Positions 18,201 through 27,138 of a stretch of 64,000 nt of DNA are shown here, in pieces. Location of the stretch: contig PDSJ01000020.1 in the NCBI GenBank assembly GCA_002748425.1, positions 1 through 64,000 on the forward strand, written 5' to 3'. Under the pieces are notes generated by a model. That model ran no database searches, was not told the origin of the DNA, and saw nothing but the letters and a program-made list of their open reading frames with translations. Both the position numbers and the translations under genes were made by a program. The first letter of the stretch is position 1, and the number at the start of each line of letters is the position of its first letter. This DNA is from a candidate division KSB3 bacterium (lineage in GTDB: Bacteria > Moduliflexota > Moduliflexia > Moduliflexales > Moduliflexaceae).

Positions 18201-19440
18201 GTTCAGCTCGTTTCCGCGTAAAGTATTTTCCCAGTCGTTCGGCAACCGCCGTCAAAAGCTCTTCTTCTTCGCGTAAAAACAGCCCTTCTGGTCCATACGG
18301 GACCTCTTTCAGATAAAACACTTCAAGCAGGCCATACTCTTGGTTCTGCACGAAAATCGGGACCGCAATCCGCCAGGGAGTATCGCTGAACTCGCAGCTC
18401 ACATAGACTGTCTTGTTCAAAGAGATTCGCGCCCGGCAAAATTTCGAGTGCTGTAAGGCATCAGGCACCAGTTCAACCGTGCCCTGCAGAATTTCTTCCG
18501 CAGTCACGCCGGGCTTTTCCATGAGCCGGGTCAGATCGAACAAACAATTCAATTCCTTCACCCGTTCAGCCAGATCATGGCTGCGTTTTTCCAAAGCGCT
18601 TTCAGCTTTTTTACGGGCACTGATATCGGTCACTGCCGTCCGGCACTCATACGATGGTTCTTCAGCGTTCTTGACAAAAACGCTTTGCAGCAAAGACCAA
18701 ACCACCTCTCCCGAACGATTTCGAAGCTGGATTTCACAATATTGCGGCTGGTTCGTATTGAAGACCGAATGCAAATGCCGATAGAAACTCGCACGATCTT
18801 CTTTCAGAACATGTTGAACAAACGAGGAGCCGATCAAAGGAGTCTTGTCAGCTTTCAGCAGCTCGATCAGTGTCTGATTGGCCTGCAGCACAGTTCCCCG
18901 GCTATTCAGTGTGCAATACCCCACCGGAGCAAAATTATACAGCTCTTCATAGTCTCGCTGGGATACGTCGATCCGTTTCTGGGCCCGCAGTAAGGCATTG
19001 TGCTTCTGCTGAAGCAGATCGAGTACGGCAGAAAGCTGCAACTCAGTGTCCTCGATGCGCAGCATGGTATTTACGCGCGCCAGAAGTTCCCGATCGGACA
19101 TCGACTTGCTGATAAATCCATCCGCCCCAGCTTCAAGTCCCTCGGCCTGCTTGTCGGAATCGTCCTCCACAGCAGATAAAAACATGATGAAACTTTTCTT
19201 TAAGGCAGGCATGGCCTTCAGTTGCCGACAGAGCTCGAATCCGTTGCTATCCGGCAGGATCACGTTCAGCAGAATAAGTTCAGGGCAGTGTTTTTTCGCA
19301 AGCTGCAAGCCTTCGAGAGCGGTTGCTGCGCCAAGAGCAGTATATCCGGCCTGTTTCAGCGAGCGGAGCGTGAGCTCTGAAAAGGACGATGAATCATCAA
19401 TAACAAGAATGGTCTGCCGTTCTTCCATAGATCTTTTCAT
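15214..19440 (-). CDS. Multi-PAS/GAF sensor histidine kinase with N-terminal pseudo-receiver
   Basis: A 1408-residue soluble kinase without membrane segments. Rough order: receiver domain (9-125), PAS (162-278), GAF-like (295-410), PAS (415-535), PAS (540-700), PAS (705-830), Cys-rich GAF (835-1010), PAS (1020-1130), HisKA with H-box GLAAGMAHELNNPLAAI (His1161), and HATPase with NLLTNAAQAL, EDNGPGMPEHV and GVGTGLGLAVS. The receiver has its acidic pair (VIDDSS) and Lys (ISKSM), but the usual phosphoacceptor Asp is Asn59 (ILLNVILPD), so it probably cannot be phosphorylated in the normal way. The second GAF carries six cysteines (CLC, CMC, two single Cys), which might bind metal or sense redox state. 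It converges with the glycosyltransferase cluster and diverges from uvrA; no partner response regulator is adjacent. ATG at 19428 is an alternative start. Confidence 0.9.
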   Translation of the reverse strand: MKRSMEERQTILVIDDSSSFSELTLRSLKQAGYTALGAATALEGLQLAKKHCPELILLNVILPDSNGFELCRQLKAMPALKKSFIMFLSAVEDDSDKQAEGLEAGADGFISKSMSDRELLARVNTMLRIEDTELQLSAVLDLLQQKHNALLRAQKRIDVSQRDYEELYNFAPVGYCTLNSRGTVLQANQTLIELLKADKTPLIGSSFVQHVLKEDRASFYRHLHSVFNTNQPQYCEIQLRNRSGEVVWSLLQSVFVKNAEEPSYECRTAVTDISARKKAESALEKRSHDLAERVKELNCLFDLTRLMEKPGVTAEEILQGTVELVPDALQHSKFCRARISLNKTVYVSCEFSDTPWRIAVPIFVQNQEYGLLEVFYLKEVPYGPEGLFLREEEELLTAVAERLGKYFTRKRAEHALQDSEDRYRLLVETMNEGLATVDENGIFSYVNQKFCELIGRSCYELSGRHSAEVIAPQSRDMHLEQLKKHRLGEAADYEIVLIRKDGTHIPVILAGSPLFDVHGSYKGALGVFTDISKLKSIEDALRKSETRFRALFEDSPISLWEVDLSRLKLHFDDLREKEIGDYKEYLETAAGELQKCAEMVQVVDVNKAAVALYKAGRKERLLTSLDTVFGEASYHLFLNILVALFDRQNTFEIEARHRTLTGDTIYIRLKYSIAPEYQQTLSRVLVSIINLTERQRIEDKLAQERKLLNTLMDGSQDCIYFKDLESRFIRLNNALAARIGVDDPERAVGKTDFDFYSEEHALEAFQDEKEIIRSGLPIVAKEEKETWADGRFAWVSSTKMPLHNEQGAIVGTFGISRDIARQKRLEERQQLATEILELLNRSGERVDTIRGILHLLRRFTGIDAVGLRLRDGQNFPYYESYGSPEKFIMAEKCLCAADPPGERLRDSQKHPQPNCMCENILLGRSDPTLPGFTEGGSFWTHHAAPVMTSCVRQGQRGNRCNDKNYQSVALIPLRSTKRTIGLLQFNDRQEDRFSPELIKFFEEIGTSIAIALENKQTEEDMTRLRNFMKSMIDSMPSVLVGIDRHRRVTHWNFEAEKMTGVHSDEAQGCLLEELIPQLKDSLEQVQSAIQLREPQKTEKIHFLLHDETRYVNMMVYPLTSNSAGGAVVRVDDVTERVRIEEMMIQSEKMASVGGLAAGMAHELNNPLAAILHNTQVVLNRLTKPIPANLRTAQTAGISLDSLRRYMEQRDIFKMLEMIRNSGERAAQIVADMLSFSRKGGLQSTLYDVRELLDGSITLAAHLYDPVKNYDFRQIEILRNYDPTLPRIPCNPNQIQQVILNLLTNAAQALAEAHAPAAAPTISLRAVQEEKSARIEIEDNGPGMPEHVRKRVFEPFFTTKDVGVGTGLGLAVSYFIIKEHHGGSMRVESTVGAGTKFILLLPLAEPPCS

Positions 19441-19530
19441 TTTCTCAAAAGGTGAACAGAACGCAAGGCATTTCGTCCATTGAGCAGCTTACATGCCACA
19501 TTGCCGCATACGATGTGCTGCCGCAGAATT

Positions 19531-19561
19531 TTTGTCAATTCATTTATTTCTATTTGACAAA
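19531..19561. promoter_or_regulatory. Inverted repeat in the divergent kinase/uvrA control region
   Basis: TTTGTCAA (19531-19538) and TTGACAAA (19554-19561) form a perfect 8-bp inverted repeat with a 15-bp spacer. Each arm contains TTGACA facing outward, so it could be back-to-back -35 elements for the divergent kinase and uvrA genes, or an operator. Convincing -10 boxes are not seen. Confidence 0.3.
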
Positions 19562-19635
19562 TGGCACTGACATTTCACACAAGGCTCACGAGAGATTCAT
19601 CTCTCTGCATAGATTACATACCAGGAACACAGCAT

Positions 19636-22500
19636 ATGAACACTATTCGTCTTCGCGGCATCAAGGTTCATAACCTCAAAAATATTGATGTCGAGATCCC
19701 CCGCAATCAGCTTGTGGTCATTACCGGAGTCAGCGGATCCGGCAAGTCCAGTCTGGCCTTTGATACGATTTATGCCGAAGGCCAGCGGCGTTACATCGAA
19801 TCGCTCTCGACGTATGCCCGGCAATTTCTTGATCGTATGGATAAGCCCGATATTGAGAGTATCGAAGGGATTTGTCCGGCGATCGCCATTGAGCAGAAAA
19901 ACCAGGTGCGGAGCGCTCGTTCGACAATCGGAACAACAACGGAAATTTACGATTACCTGCGTCTGCTCTTTGCCCGCATCGGGACGAACTATTGCAGCCG
20001 ATGCGGGGCTGTTGTCCAGCAAGATTCCATTGACTCGATTCTCGATGAGCTCTCAGACATGCCGGAAGGCACGAAATTTCTTGTCGGCTTCCCTTTTGCC
20101 GTTCAAGACGCTGTCGAGCAGAAAAAAGGGCCTGCAGACGATCCGACTGAACAGCGAGACCGCTTCAGGCAGTGTCTTCTTCAGAAAGGCTTTCTGCGTG
20201 TCGTCGTTGATGGGGAAATTGTCTCCCTGGACGATGAAAGCTTTCATCTTTCCAATGAGAAGCAGCTGCTTGTGGTTGTCGATCGGCTCATGATGCGTCC
20301 TGCTCTTCGCGAACGTCTGACTGATGCGCTGGAAATTGCCTACCAGGAAGGTCACGGACGGCTCAGTATCATGACATTCGGACGATCCGGCGATACGCAT
20401 ACCGAAAGCTCTCCCGAAAATACGCGGCAAGTCCGACGCTTCAGCCGAAAATTTGAGTGCTCACAATGTGAAATCGCCTCTACAGCTCCGGAACCCCGGC
20501 TCTTCTCCTTTAACAATCCTTATGGCGCCTGCCCGGAATGCAAAGGCTTTGGCGATACGATGAACTGGGATATGAATTTGATTATTCCGGACCGCACAAA
20601 AAGCATTCGCGAAGGTGCGATTGCGCCCTGGACCACTCCCAGGAGTGCCGGCATCATCACGCAATTAGAACGTATTGCGCCGCAGCACGGCTTTACGCTC
20701 GACACAGCGATTCAGGATTTGAGCGAGCGGCAATTCAGTGTTTTGCTCAAAGGCGATGCTGACTTTATCGGCATTCTACCTTTTTTCGATTATCTGGAAG
20801 AAAAAAAATATAAGATGCACATTCGGGTGTTTATGAGCAAGTTCCGAGGCTACCAGCCCTGCCCGCTGTGTAAAGGCAGCCGTCTCAATGCAGCGGCACG
20901 TCTCGTCAAAGTTGGAGGCAAAAGCATCCATGAGTTGAGCTGCATGACGATTGCCGACGCAAAACAATTTTTTGACACGCTGGACCTGTCGGATTTTGAG
21001 CAGCGCATCGCAGAGAAGGCGCTTGAACAAGTTCACAAGCGCTTACAGTACCTGCTTGATGTCGGATTGAGTTATCTCACGCTTAACCGATTGTCGCGCA
21101 CTCTCAGCGGCGGTGAAATGCAGCGTATTCATCTTGCAAGCTCTCTGGGCAGCTCGCTGGTCAATTCGCTTTATGTGCTGGATGAACCGAGCATCGGGCT
21201 GCATCCGCGCGACAACTCACGTCTGATCGGCATCCTGAAAATGCTGCGTGATACGGGGAATACCGTGCTGGTCGTGGAGCATGATGCCGACATGATTCGG
21301 GAAAGCAACTATGTGATCGACCTGGGGCCGCAAGCCGGAGAACATGGTGGTGAAATCGTTTTTGCCGGACGGAGCTCTGAATTGCTCAAGCTGTCGTCGC
21401 AGAACAATGCATCTCTCACAGGCCAATACCTGCGAGCGGAAAAGCGTATCCCTCTCCCAGAATCCCGGCGAGCTGCCGCAGCTAAGCTCTTATCTCTGAA
21501 AAATGCTTGTGAACATAATCTCAAAACGATCAGCGTTGACTTTCCTCTTGAACGCTTTATCTGCATTACGGGAGTCTCGGGATCAGGGAAAAGTACGCTG
21601 ATCCAGAACATCCTGTACAAAGCCCTCAAACATGAGCGTCTTCCTGGGAACGGCTACAGTGAGCTTGTCGGTCAGGAAGCTCTCGCTGATGTCGTCATGG
21701 TGGATCAATCTCCTGTCGGGCGTTCCCCGCGTTCGAATCCGGTGACGTATATGAAGGCTTTTGATGAGATTCGGAAGCTCTTTGCGTCCGTCCGCCTCGC
21801 ACGTGAACGTGCATATACGGCAGCCAGCTTTTCTTTCAACATGGCCGGAGGGCGCTGTGAAACCTGTAAAGGCAGCGGCCGGATTCAGGTGGAAATGCAA
21901 TTTCTTGCCGATCTGTATCTGACCTGCGACACTTGTCACGGAACCCGCTACAAACGCGATGTCCTGGACGTCAGGTATCGTCGTTTGACGATTCACGATG
22001 TCCTGAACCTGACGGTCAGCGAAGCCGCCCGATTTTTCCATGACGCACCTCGCTTTGTCCATAAAATGCAGGTCTTGTGCGATGTCGGACTGGGCTATCT
22101 CCGCCTTGGGCAAGCAGCGACAACGTTGTCCGGAGGCGAAGCCCAGCGCCTGAAACTCGCCTCGCATCTGGCCAATACACGTAAAAAACACATTCTTTAC
22201 CTCTTTGACGAGCCAACGACCGGCTTACACGTTGACGACATCGCAACACTGCTGGCTTGTTTTCGTCAGCTTGTCGAGCGCGGTCACACCCTGATTGTGA
22301 TTGAGCATAATCTCGATGTGATCAAATGCGCTGACTACATCATCGATCTCGGTCCGGAGGGCGGAGACAACGGGGGAGAAATTGTCGCCTGCGGAACGCC
22401 CGAGGAGATCGCCCGGGCAGAGCAGTCCTGCACAGGAACATATTTGCGGGACTATATCACACGTCATCACGGTATGATGTATAAGGAAAAGGAAACATGA
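19636..22500 (+). CDS. uvrA: UvrA, excinuclease ABC subunit A
   Basis: A 954-residue UvrA, close to the usual length. The ATG at 19636 gives the canonical start MNTIRLRGIKVHNLKNIDVE; a 25-codon extension upstream has no support. Two ABC ATPase modules are present: Walker A GVSGSGKS at residues 31-38 and again near 646, ABC signatures TLSGGEMQRIHLA and TLSGGEAQRLKLA, and Walker B segments LYVLDEPSIGLH and LYLFDEPTTGLH. Zinc-binding Cys pairs (CSQC/CPEC, CETC/CDTC) are intact. UvrA with UvrB recognises bulky DNA damage and starts nucleotide excision repair. Its stop overlaps the start of the next gene (ATGA). uvrB and uvrC are not in the window. Confidence 0.98.
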   Translation: MNTIRLRGIKVHNLKNIDVEIPRNQLVVITGVSGSGKSSLAFDTIYAEGQRRYIESLSTYARQFLDRMDKPDIESIEGICPAIAIEQKNQVRSARSTIGTTTEIYDYLRLLFARIGTNYCSRCGAVVQQDSIDSILDELSDMPEGTKFLVGFPFAVQDAVEQKKGPADDPTEQRDRFRQCLLQKGFLRVVVDGEIVSLDDESFHLSNEKQLLVVVDRLMMRPALRERLTDALEIAYQEGHGRLSIMTFGRSGDTHTESSPENTRQVRRFSRKFECSQCEIASTAPEPRLFSFNNPYGACPECKGFGDTMNWDMNLIIPDRTKSIREGAIAPWTTPRSAGIITQLERIAPQHGFTLDTAIQDLSERQFSVLLKGDADFIGILPFFDYLEEKKYKMHIRVFMSKFRGYQPCPLCKGSRLNAAARLVKVGGKSIHELSCMTIADAKQFFDTLDLSDFEQRIAEKALEQVHKRLQYLLDVGLSYLTLNRLSRTLSGGEMQRIHLASSLGSSLVNSLYVLDEPSIGLHPRDNSRLIGILKMLRDTGNTVLVVEHDADMIRESNYVIDLGPQAGEHGGEIVFAGRSSELLKLSSQNNASLTGQYLRAEKRIPLPESRRAAAAKLLSLKNACEHNLKTISVDFPLERFICITGVSGSGKSTLIQNILYKALKHERLPGNGYSELVGQEALADVVMVDQSPVGRSPRSNPVTYMKAFDEIRKLFASVRLARERAYTAASFSFNMAGGRCETCKGSGRIQVEMQFLADLYLTCDTCHGTRYKRDVLDVRYRRLTIHDVLNLTVSEAARFFHDAPRFVHKMQVLCDVGLGYLRLGQAATTLSGGEAQRLKLASHLANTRKKHILYLFDEPTTGLHVDDIATLLACFRQLVERGHTLIVIEHNLDVIKCADYIIDLGPEGGDNGGEIVACGTPEEIARAEQSCTGTYLRDYITRHHGMMYKEKET

Positions 22501-23702
22501 ATTGCGGAATAGATGTTTTACTGCGCGAACGAACGCTCCAGAAGAAACTCAGGCACCGACGGATTGCCCTCCTGGGACATCCGGCCTCTGTGACAAAGGA
22601 CTGTTATCACAGTCTTGATGCCCTGGCTGAATGTCCCGATATTCGCCTGACAGCTGCTTTTGGACCGCAGCACGGCATGCGTGGCGATAAACAGGACAAC
22701 ATGATTGAAAGCGATGATTATATCGACCCCCGGCGCGGCATCCCGATCTTCAGCCTCTACGGCAAGCTGCGCTATCCTTGCGACGCCATGCTGGAAAGCT
22801 TTGATGTGCTGCTGATTGATCTGCAAGACATCGGCACTCGCATCTACACCTATGTCACCACGCTCAGCTATATGCTGGAAGCCTGCGCCAGGCACGGCAA
22901 AAGCGTCTGGATTCTCGATCGTCCGAATCCGGCAGGGCGGCCGATTGAAGGCACGATTCTTGAGGAGGGCTGGGAGAGTTTCATTGGAATTCCTGCTCTG
23001 ATCATGCGGCACGGCCTGACCTTTGCTGAGCTGGCTCGATGGTATGTCGATCTGAATCATCTGAATCTGGACCTTCAGATTGTCGCGATGGAAGGGTATA
23101 CTCCGAACGCTGGTCCCGGCTTTGGCTGGCCGCTCTTCGAACGCCCGTGGATCAATCCGAGTCCGAACGCCTCCAGTCTGAATATGGCCCGCTGCTTTCC
23201 GGGAACCGTTCTTTTTGAGGGTACGACCCTTTCAGAAGGGCGCGGAACAACAACAGCCCTTGAAATGATCGGCGCTCCAGACATCGATTTTGCAGTGATC
23301 CTCAAGCGCATAAATGCGCTTCAGTCTCAATGGCTCAAAGGCTGCCGCATACGTCTCTGTTATTTTGAGCCAACCTTTCAAAAACATGTCGGTGCATTGT
23401 GTTCAGGATTGCAGTTTCATACTGATCATGCGGCATACGAACACGAATCGTTTCGACCATATCGTCTTGCAGCACTTATCCTCAAGGCTATTCGGCAGGA
23501 GTCCCGGGATTATGAGATCTGGCATCGCCGTCCTTATGAATACGAGACAGAACGATTGGCGATCGATCTGTTGAGCGGCGGAGACTTCCTGAGAAACTGG
23601 GTTGACGACACATGCGCAAGCCCAGGCGATCTCGAGACACGCTTACAGCGGGATGAGCAGATCTGGAGCGCGACCCGAAGACCGTATTTACTTTATACTT
23701 AG
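22497..23702 (+). CDS. DUF1343 protein, NamZ-like exo-beta-N-acetylmuramidase
   Basis: A 401-residue protein of the DUF1343 family. Recognisable segments are LLGHPASVT, TAAFGPQHGMRGDKQDNM, VLLIDLQDIGTRIYTYV, VWILDRPNPAGRPIEG and FEGTTLSEGRGTTTALEMIG. One family member from Bacillus subtilis (NamZ, family GH171) is an exo-enzyme that removes terminal MurNAc from peptidoglycan fragments, so a role in cell-wall recycling is likely. No clear signal peptide is seen, which suggests a cytoplasmic form acting on imported fragments. The start overlaps the uvrA stop as ATGA, implying coupled translation with a DNA-repair gene, which is an odd pairing. Confidence 0.85.
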   Translation: MNCGIDVLLRERTLQKKLRHRRIALLGHPASVTKDCYHSLDALAECPDIRLTAAFGPQHGMRGDKQDNMIESDDYIDPRRGIPIFSLYGKLRYPCDAMLESFDVLLIDLQDIGTRIYTYVTTLSYMLEACARHGKSVWILDRPNPAGRPIEGTILEEGWESFIGIPALIMRHGLTFAELARWYVDLNHLNLDLQIVAMEGYTPNAGPGFGWPLFERPWINPSPNASSLNMARCFPGTVLFEGTTLSEGRGTTTALEMIGAPDIDFAVILKRINALQSQWLKGCRIRLCYFEPTFQKHVGALCSGLQFHTDHAAYEHESFRPYRLAALILKAIRQESRDYEIWHRRPYEYETERLAIDLLSGGDFLRNWVDDTCASPGDLETRLQRDEQIWSATRRPYLLYT

Positions 23703-23923
23703 CGACTTCTTCACATGTGAATTTTTCTTTTTTCTTGACAAAAGCAGAATTTTCACAATGAACACGTTGAAACGTATGTTATCGCAATGAGCCACAGAAA
23801 ATCCCTTGACGGAAGCACGAATATATTCTGGAAGCTGTGTATGATGCCACCACAGGCTGAACAGGAAAAAATCACGTAAAAAATGACAGGCTTTCACCCT
23901 GTAACATGATAGAGAGGAACCGC

Positions 23924-26377
23924 ATGGCAAAATCCCTGGTCATTGTCGAGTCACCGGCAAAAGCGAAAACCATTCATAAATATTTAGGTCCGGGTTTCAG
24001 CGTCAAAGCGTCGGTCGGACATATTAAAGATCTGCCCGCCAAAAAGCTGGGCGTTGACGTTGAAAAGAACTTTCTCCCTGAATATGTGACGATTCGTGGA
24101 AAAGGAAAAGTTATTCAGGAATTAAAACATGCTGCCAAAAATGTCGAACATATTTATCTGGCCCCTGATCCGGATCGGGAAGGTGAGGCCATTTGCTGGC
24201 ATATTGCGGAAGAATTAAAAAAAAGCAAAGCCATTACAGCCAAGATCCATCGCGTCATGTTTCATGAGATCACCCCCAAAGCGGTCTCAGAAGCGATTAA
24301 ACACCCTGGCGAGATCGACATTCATCGTGTCGATGCCCAACAAACCCGCCGCATTTTAGATCGCTTAGTAGGATATAAAATCAGCCCTCTCCTCTGGAAA
24401 AAGGTTCGAAAAGGTCTGAGTGCGGGCCGCGTGCAGTCTGTAGCCCTGCGTCTGATTTGTGAACGCGAACAAGAAATCCTGGCGTTTAAATCAGAAGAAT
24501 ATTGGTCGATCACCTCGCGTCTTGAAGGCGAACGACCTCCGGTTTTTGAGGCAAAACTGCTGAAAATCTCCGGCAAAAAAGCTCAGGTCGGCAATGAAAT
24601 GCAGGCCAGAAACATTCTTGACGCGTTAACGCAGCAGGAATTCCGGGTGGCAAAGGTGACGAAGAAAGAAACCCGCCGCCGCCCCGCCCCCCCGTTCACG
24701 ACCAGTACACTCCAGCAGGAAGCTGCTCGCAAGCTGAGATTCTCCGCCAAAAAAACCATGCTGCTTGCACAAAAATTGTACGAGGGCATGGACGTTGGCG
24801 AAGACGGACCCGTCGGCCTGATCACGTATATGCGAACTGACTCCACCAGAATTGCCAATGATGCGCTGGAAGAAACGCGCAGGTTTATCCACGAGCACTT
24901 TGGCAAAGAATTCCTGCCGTCTGGAGCCAATGTCTATAAAACCCAGAAATCCGCACAGGAAGCGCACGAGGCGATCCGGACGACTTCAGCCTTTCGCGAG
25001 CCGCGCACAATCAAACGCTACCTGTCTCGTGATGAATTCCGGCTCTACGAATTGATCTGGAAACGCTTGCTGGCCAGCCAGATGAAACCGGCTGTCATGG
25101 ACGTCACCTCAATCGATATTACTGCCGGCAGTTATCTTTTCCGAGCCAGCGGATCGATCGTTAAATTCCCGGGATTTATGACACTCTATATTGAGGGGAG
25201 CGACCCGGAGAACGATCGCGAGCCGGAAAAGGACAGCAGCAGACAAGAGGCCGATATCCTGCTGCCGCCTCTGAAAGAAGGCGAGGTTCTGAGGCTGCTG
25301 GAACTGTTGCCAAAACAGCATTTTACCCAGCCGCCGCCGCGTTATACCGAAGCGTCGCTGGTCAAAGAGCTTGAAAAAAAAGGCATCGGTCGCCCAAGTA
25401 CGTATGCAAGCATCATGAGTACCATCGTCGAGCGGCAGTATGCTGATGTAGCACAGCGTAAACTGACTCCGACAGAACTGGGGATGCTGATTACGGAATT
25501 GCTGGTGGAAAACTTCCCTAAAATTCTGGATGTTGATTTTACGGCTCATCTTGAAGAGCAATTGGATAAAATCGAAGAAGGTCTGCTGGACTGGGTGCAG
25601 TCCTTAGAGCAATTTTATCAGCCTTTTCAGGAAGAACTGGAGCGCGCCGCCAGGGAAATGCGTAATATCAAAAAAGAACAGGAAGAAATGACCGATCAGA
25701 AATGTGAGAAATGCGGCGAAGCAATGATGATTAAATACGGCCGATTCGGTCGGTTTCTTGCGTGTTCCGGCTTTCCAAAATGTCGCAATACGCAGCCTCT
25801 GGAAGATGAAGATGGCGGTCATGGAGCTTCTGCTGAACACGCGAAAAACGGAGAAGACACAGAGCTTGAGGAACGCTGTGACAAGTGTGGGAAAGCGATG
25901 ACGCTGAAACGTGGACGCTTTGGCAGCTTTCTGGCGTGTACAGGCTACCCGGAATGTAAAAGCACTAAAAAAATTGCCAGGGGCAAAGATGGAAAGACCA
26001 CCGTACAGCAGGTCGTGGAAACCGATGAACTCTGCAAAAAATGCGGGTCAAAACTTGTCATACGGGAAGGACGTTACGGCAGGTTCACGTCATGTTCAAA
26101 CTATCCGAAATGTAAATACATCAAACCGAACAGCACTGGCGTTGCATGCCCGGAAAGGGGCTGTGACGGCGAACTCGTCCAGCGGCGCGGCAGAAACCGC
26201 ATGACGTTTTACAGTTGCAGCAATTATCCCGACTGTAAATATACAGTCAAGGCCAAACCGCTTCCCCGCCCCTGTCCGCTATGCAATGCGCCGTTCCTTG
26301 TGGAGCGCTGGAAGAAAGAAGAGGAACGGACCTATGTCGCTTGTTTGAATGAAGATTGCCATTACACTGAAGAGTAA
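23924..26377 (+). CDS. topA: DNA topoisomerase I
   Basis: An 817-residue type IA topoisomerase. The ATG at 23924 follows AGAGGA and gives the usual MAKSLVIVESPAKAKTI (Toprim start). Other hallmarks are LAPDPDREGEAICWH (Toprim acidic residues), KGLSAGRVQSVALRL, and GLITYMRTDSTR with catalytic Tyr302. The C-terminus carries five zinc-ribbon-like Cys4 units (for example CEKCGEAMMIKYGRFG...CSGFPKC, CDKCGKAMTLKRGRFG...CTGYPEC, ending in CPLCNAPF...CLNEDC). It relaxes negative supercoils. It is followed by the NYN protein and xer gene, similar to the topA-xer-hslVU neighbourhood known from other bacteria. Confidence 0.98.
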   Translation: MAKSLVIVESPAKAKTIHKYLGPGFSVKASVGHIKDLPAKKLGVDVEKNFLPEYVTIRGKGKVIQELKHAAKNVEHIYLAPDPDREGEAICWHIAEELKKSKAITAKIHRVMFHEITPKAVSEAIKHPGEIDIHRVDAQQTRRILDRLVGYKISPLLWKKVRKGLSAGRVQSVALRLICEREQEILAFKSEEYWSITSRLEGERPPVFEAKLLKISGKKAQVGNEMQARNILDALTQQEFRVAKVTKKETRRRPAPPFTTSTLQQEAARKLRFSAKKTMLLAQKLYEGMDVGEDGPVGLITYMRTDSTRIANDALEETRRFIHEHFGKEFLPSGANVYKTQKSAQEAHEAIRTTSAFREPRTIKRYLSRDEFRLYELIWKRLLASQMKPAVMDVTSIDITAGSYLFRASGSIVKFPGFMTLYIEGSDPENDREPEKDSSRQEADILLPPLKEGEVLRLLELLPKQHFTQPPPRYTEASLVKELEKKGIGRPSTYASIMSTIVERQYADVAQRKLTPTELGMLITELLVENFPKILDVDFTAHLEEQLDKIEEGLLDWVQSLEQFYQPFQEELERAAREMRNIKKEQEEMTDQKCEKCGEAMMIKYGRFGRFLACSGFPKCRNTQPLEDEDGGHGASAEHAKNGEDTELEERCDKCGKAMTLKRGRFGSFLACTGYPECKSTKKIARGKDGKTTVQQVVETDELCKKCGSKLVIREGRYGRFTSCSNYPKCKYIKPNSTGVACPERGCDGELVQRRGRNRMTFYSCSNYPDCKYTVKAKPLPRPCPLCNAPFLVERWKKEEERTYVACLNEDCHYTEE

Positions 26378-26394
26378 ACACGGTTGACACGATC

Positions 26395-27069
26395 ATGTCC
26401 ATTTTTATTGACGGATATAATTATATCGGTCGTTCACAGGACTTCTCCCTGGACGATCCGAACGCACGGGATAAAGTTATTTATCTCATGGGGCAGTATT
26501 GTGCCAGAGCGAAAAAAAACGTCACGATCATTTTTGACGGAAATCATTTCGTGCACGATGCGAACCGGAAACGCCGATACGGACGGGTGACAGTGGTCTA
26601 TACTTCCCCGATCTACACAGCGGATGATGCCATCAAAAAGATGGTGCGCACACAGCAGCCCAGAAAACGAAGCTCCCTGCTTGTCGTCACATCCGACGTG
26701 GAGATTCTCGACTATGTTAAAGGACACGGAGCCGGGGCCATGCGGTCGGAAGATTTTGAAAGGACGCTTTATAAAACGCTGACTGCTCCCAAAGAGATCG
26801 ATCGCGTTAACATTCAACTCTCAGACAAGGAAGTTCAGGAATGGCTGGCTTTGTTCGATGCTGAGCCAGCAGCAGACACGGCGCAAACTGACAGAAAAAA
26901 AGCTCCCACAGCTCCAAAAAAGAAGTTACAGAATGCTCGACATGCCCGATACACCCCGGAGACTGAAACGCGTCCCCGCCGCATCGATCGGGAGAATGTC
27001 AGACTGTCACCACGTGAAATCGATGAATGGATGCAAATTTTTGGAGTCGACGACGATGAAAACGATTAA
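26395..27069 (+). CDS. YacP-like NYN-domain protein with duplicated C-terminal motif
   Basis: A 224-residue protein. The N-terminal domain (about 1-130) matches the YacP/NYN nuclease fold (PIN-like): FIDGYNYIGRS carries the first acidic residue, followed by VTIIFDGNHF and LLVVTSDVEILDYV. These enzymes are thought to cut RNA, and B. subtilis YacP (Rae1) cleaves mRNA on ribosomes. The C-terminal part is unusual: a motif occurs twice, EIDRVNIQLSDKEVQEWLALF and RIDRENVRLSPREIDEWMQIF, separated by a Lys/Ala-rich linker. The two copies may be a short helical binding module. It lies 17 bp after topA and 69 bp before the xer recombinase gene. Confidence 0.75.
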   Translation: MSIFIDGYNYIGRSQDFSLDDPNARDKVIYLMGQYCARAKKNVTIIFDGNHFVHDANRKRRYGRVTVVYTSPIYTADDAIKKMVRTQQPRKRSSLLVVTSDVEILDYVKGHGAGAMRSEDFERTLYKTLTAPKEIDRVNIQLSDKEVQEWLALFDAEPAADTAQTDRKKAPTAPKKKLQNARHARYTPETETRPRRIDRENVRLSPREIDEWMQIFGVDDDEND

Positions 27070-27138
27070 ATTTTTAACCCGCAGCTTTGTCATCATAGAT
27101 GTTTTTCATGGCGTTCGCGTACCTTTATACAAGCTTCC

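Noticed and set aside
23735..23763. TTGACA upstream of topA considered as a promoter
   Set aside because: No acceptable -10 box at 16-18 bp.
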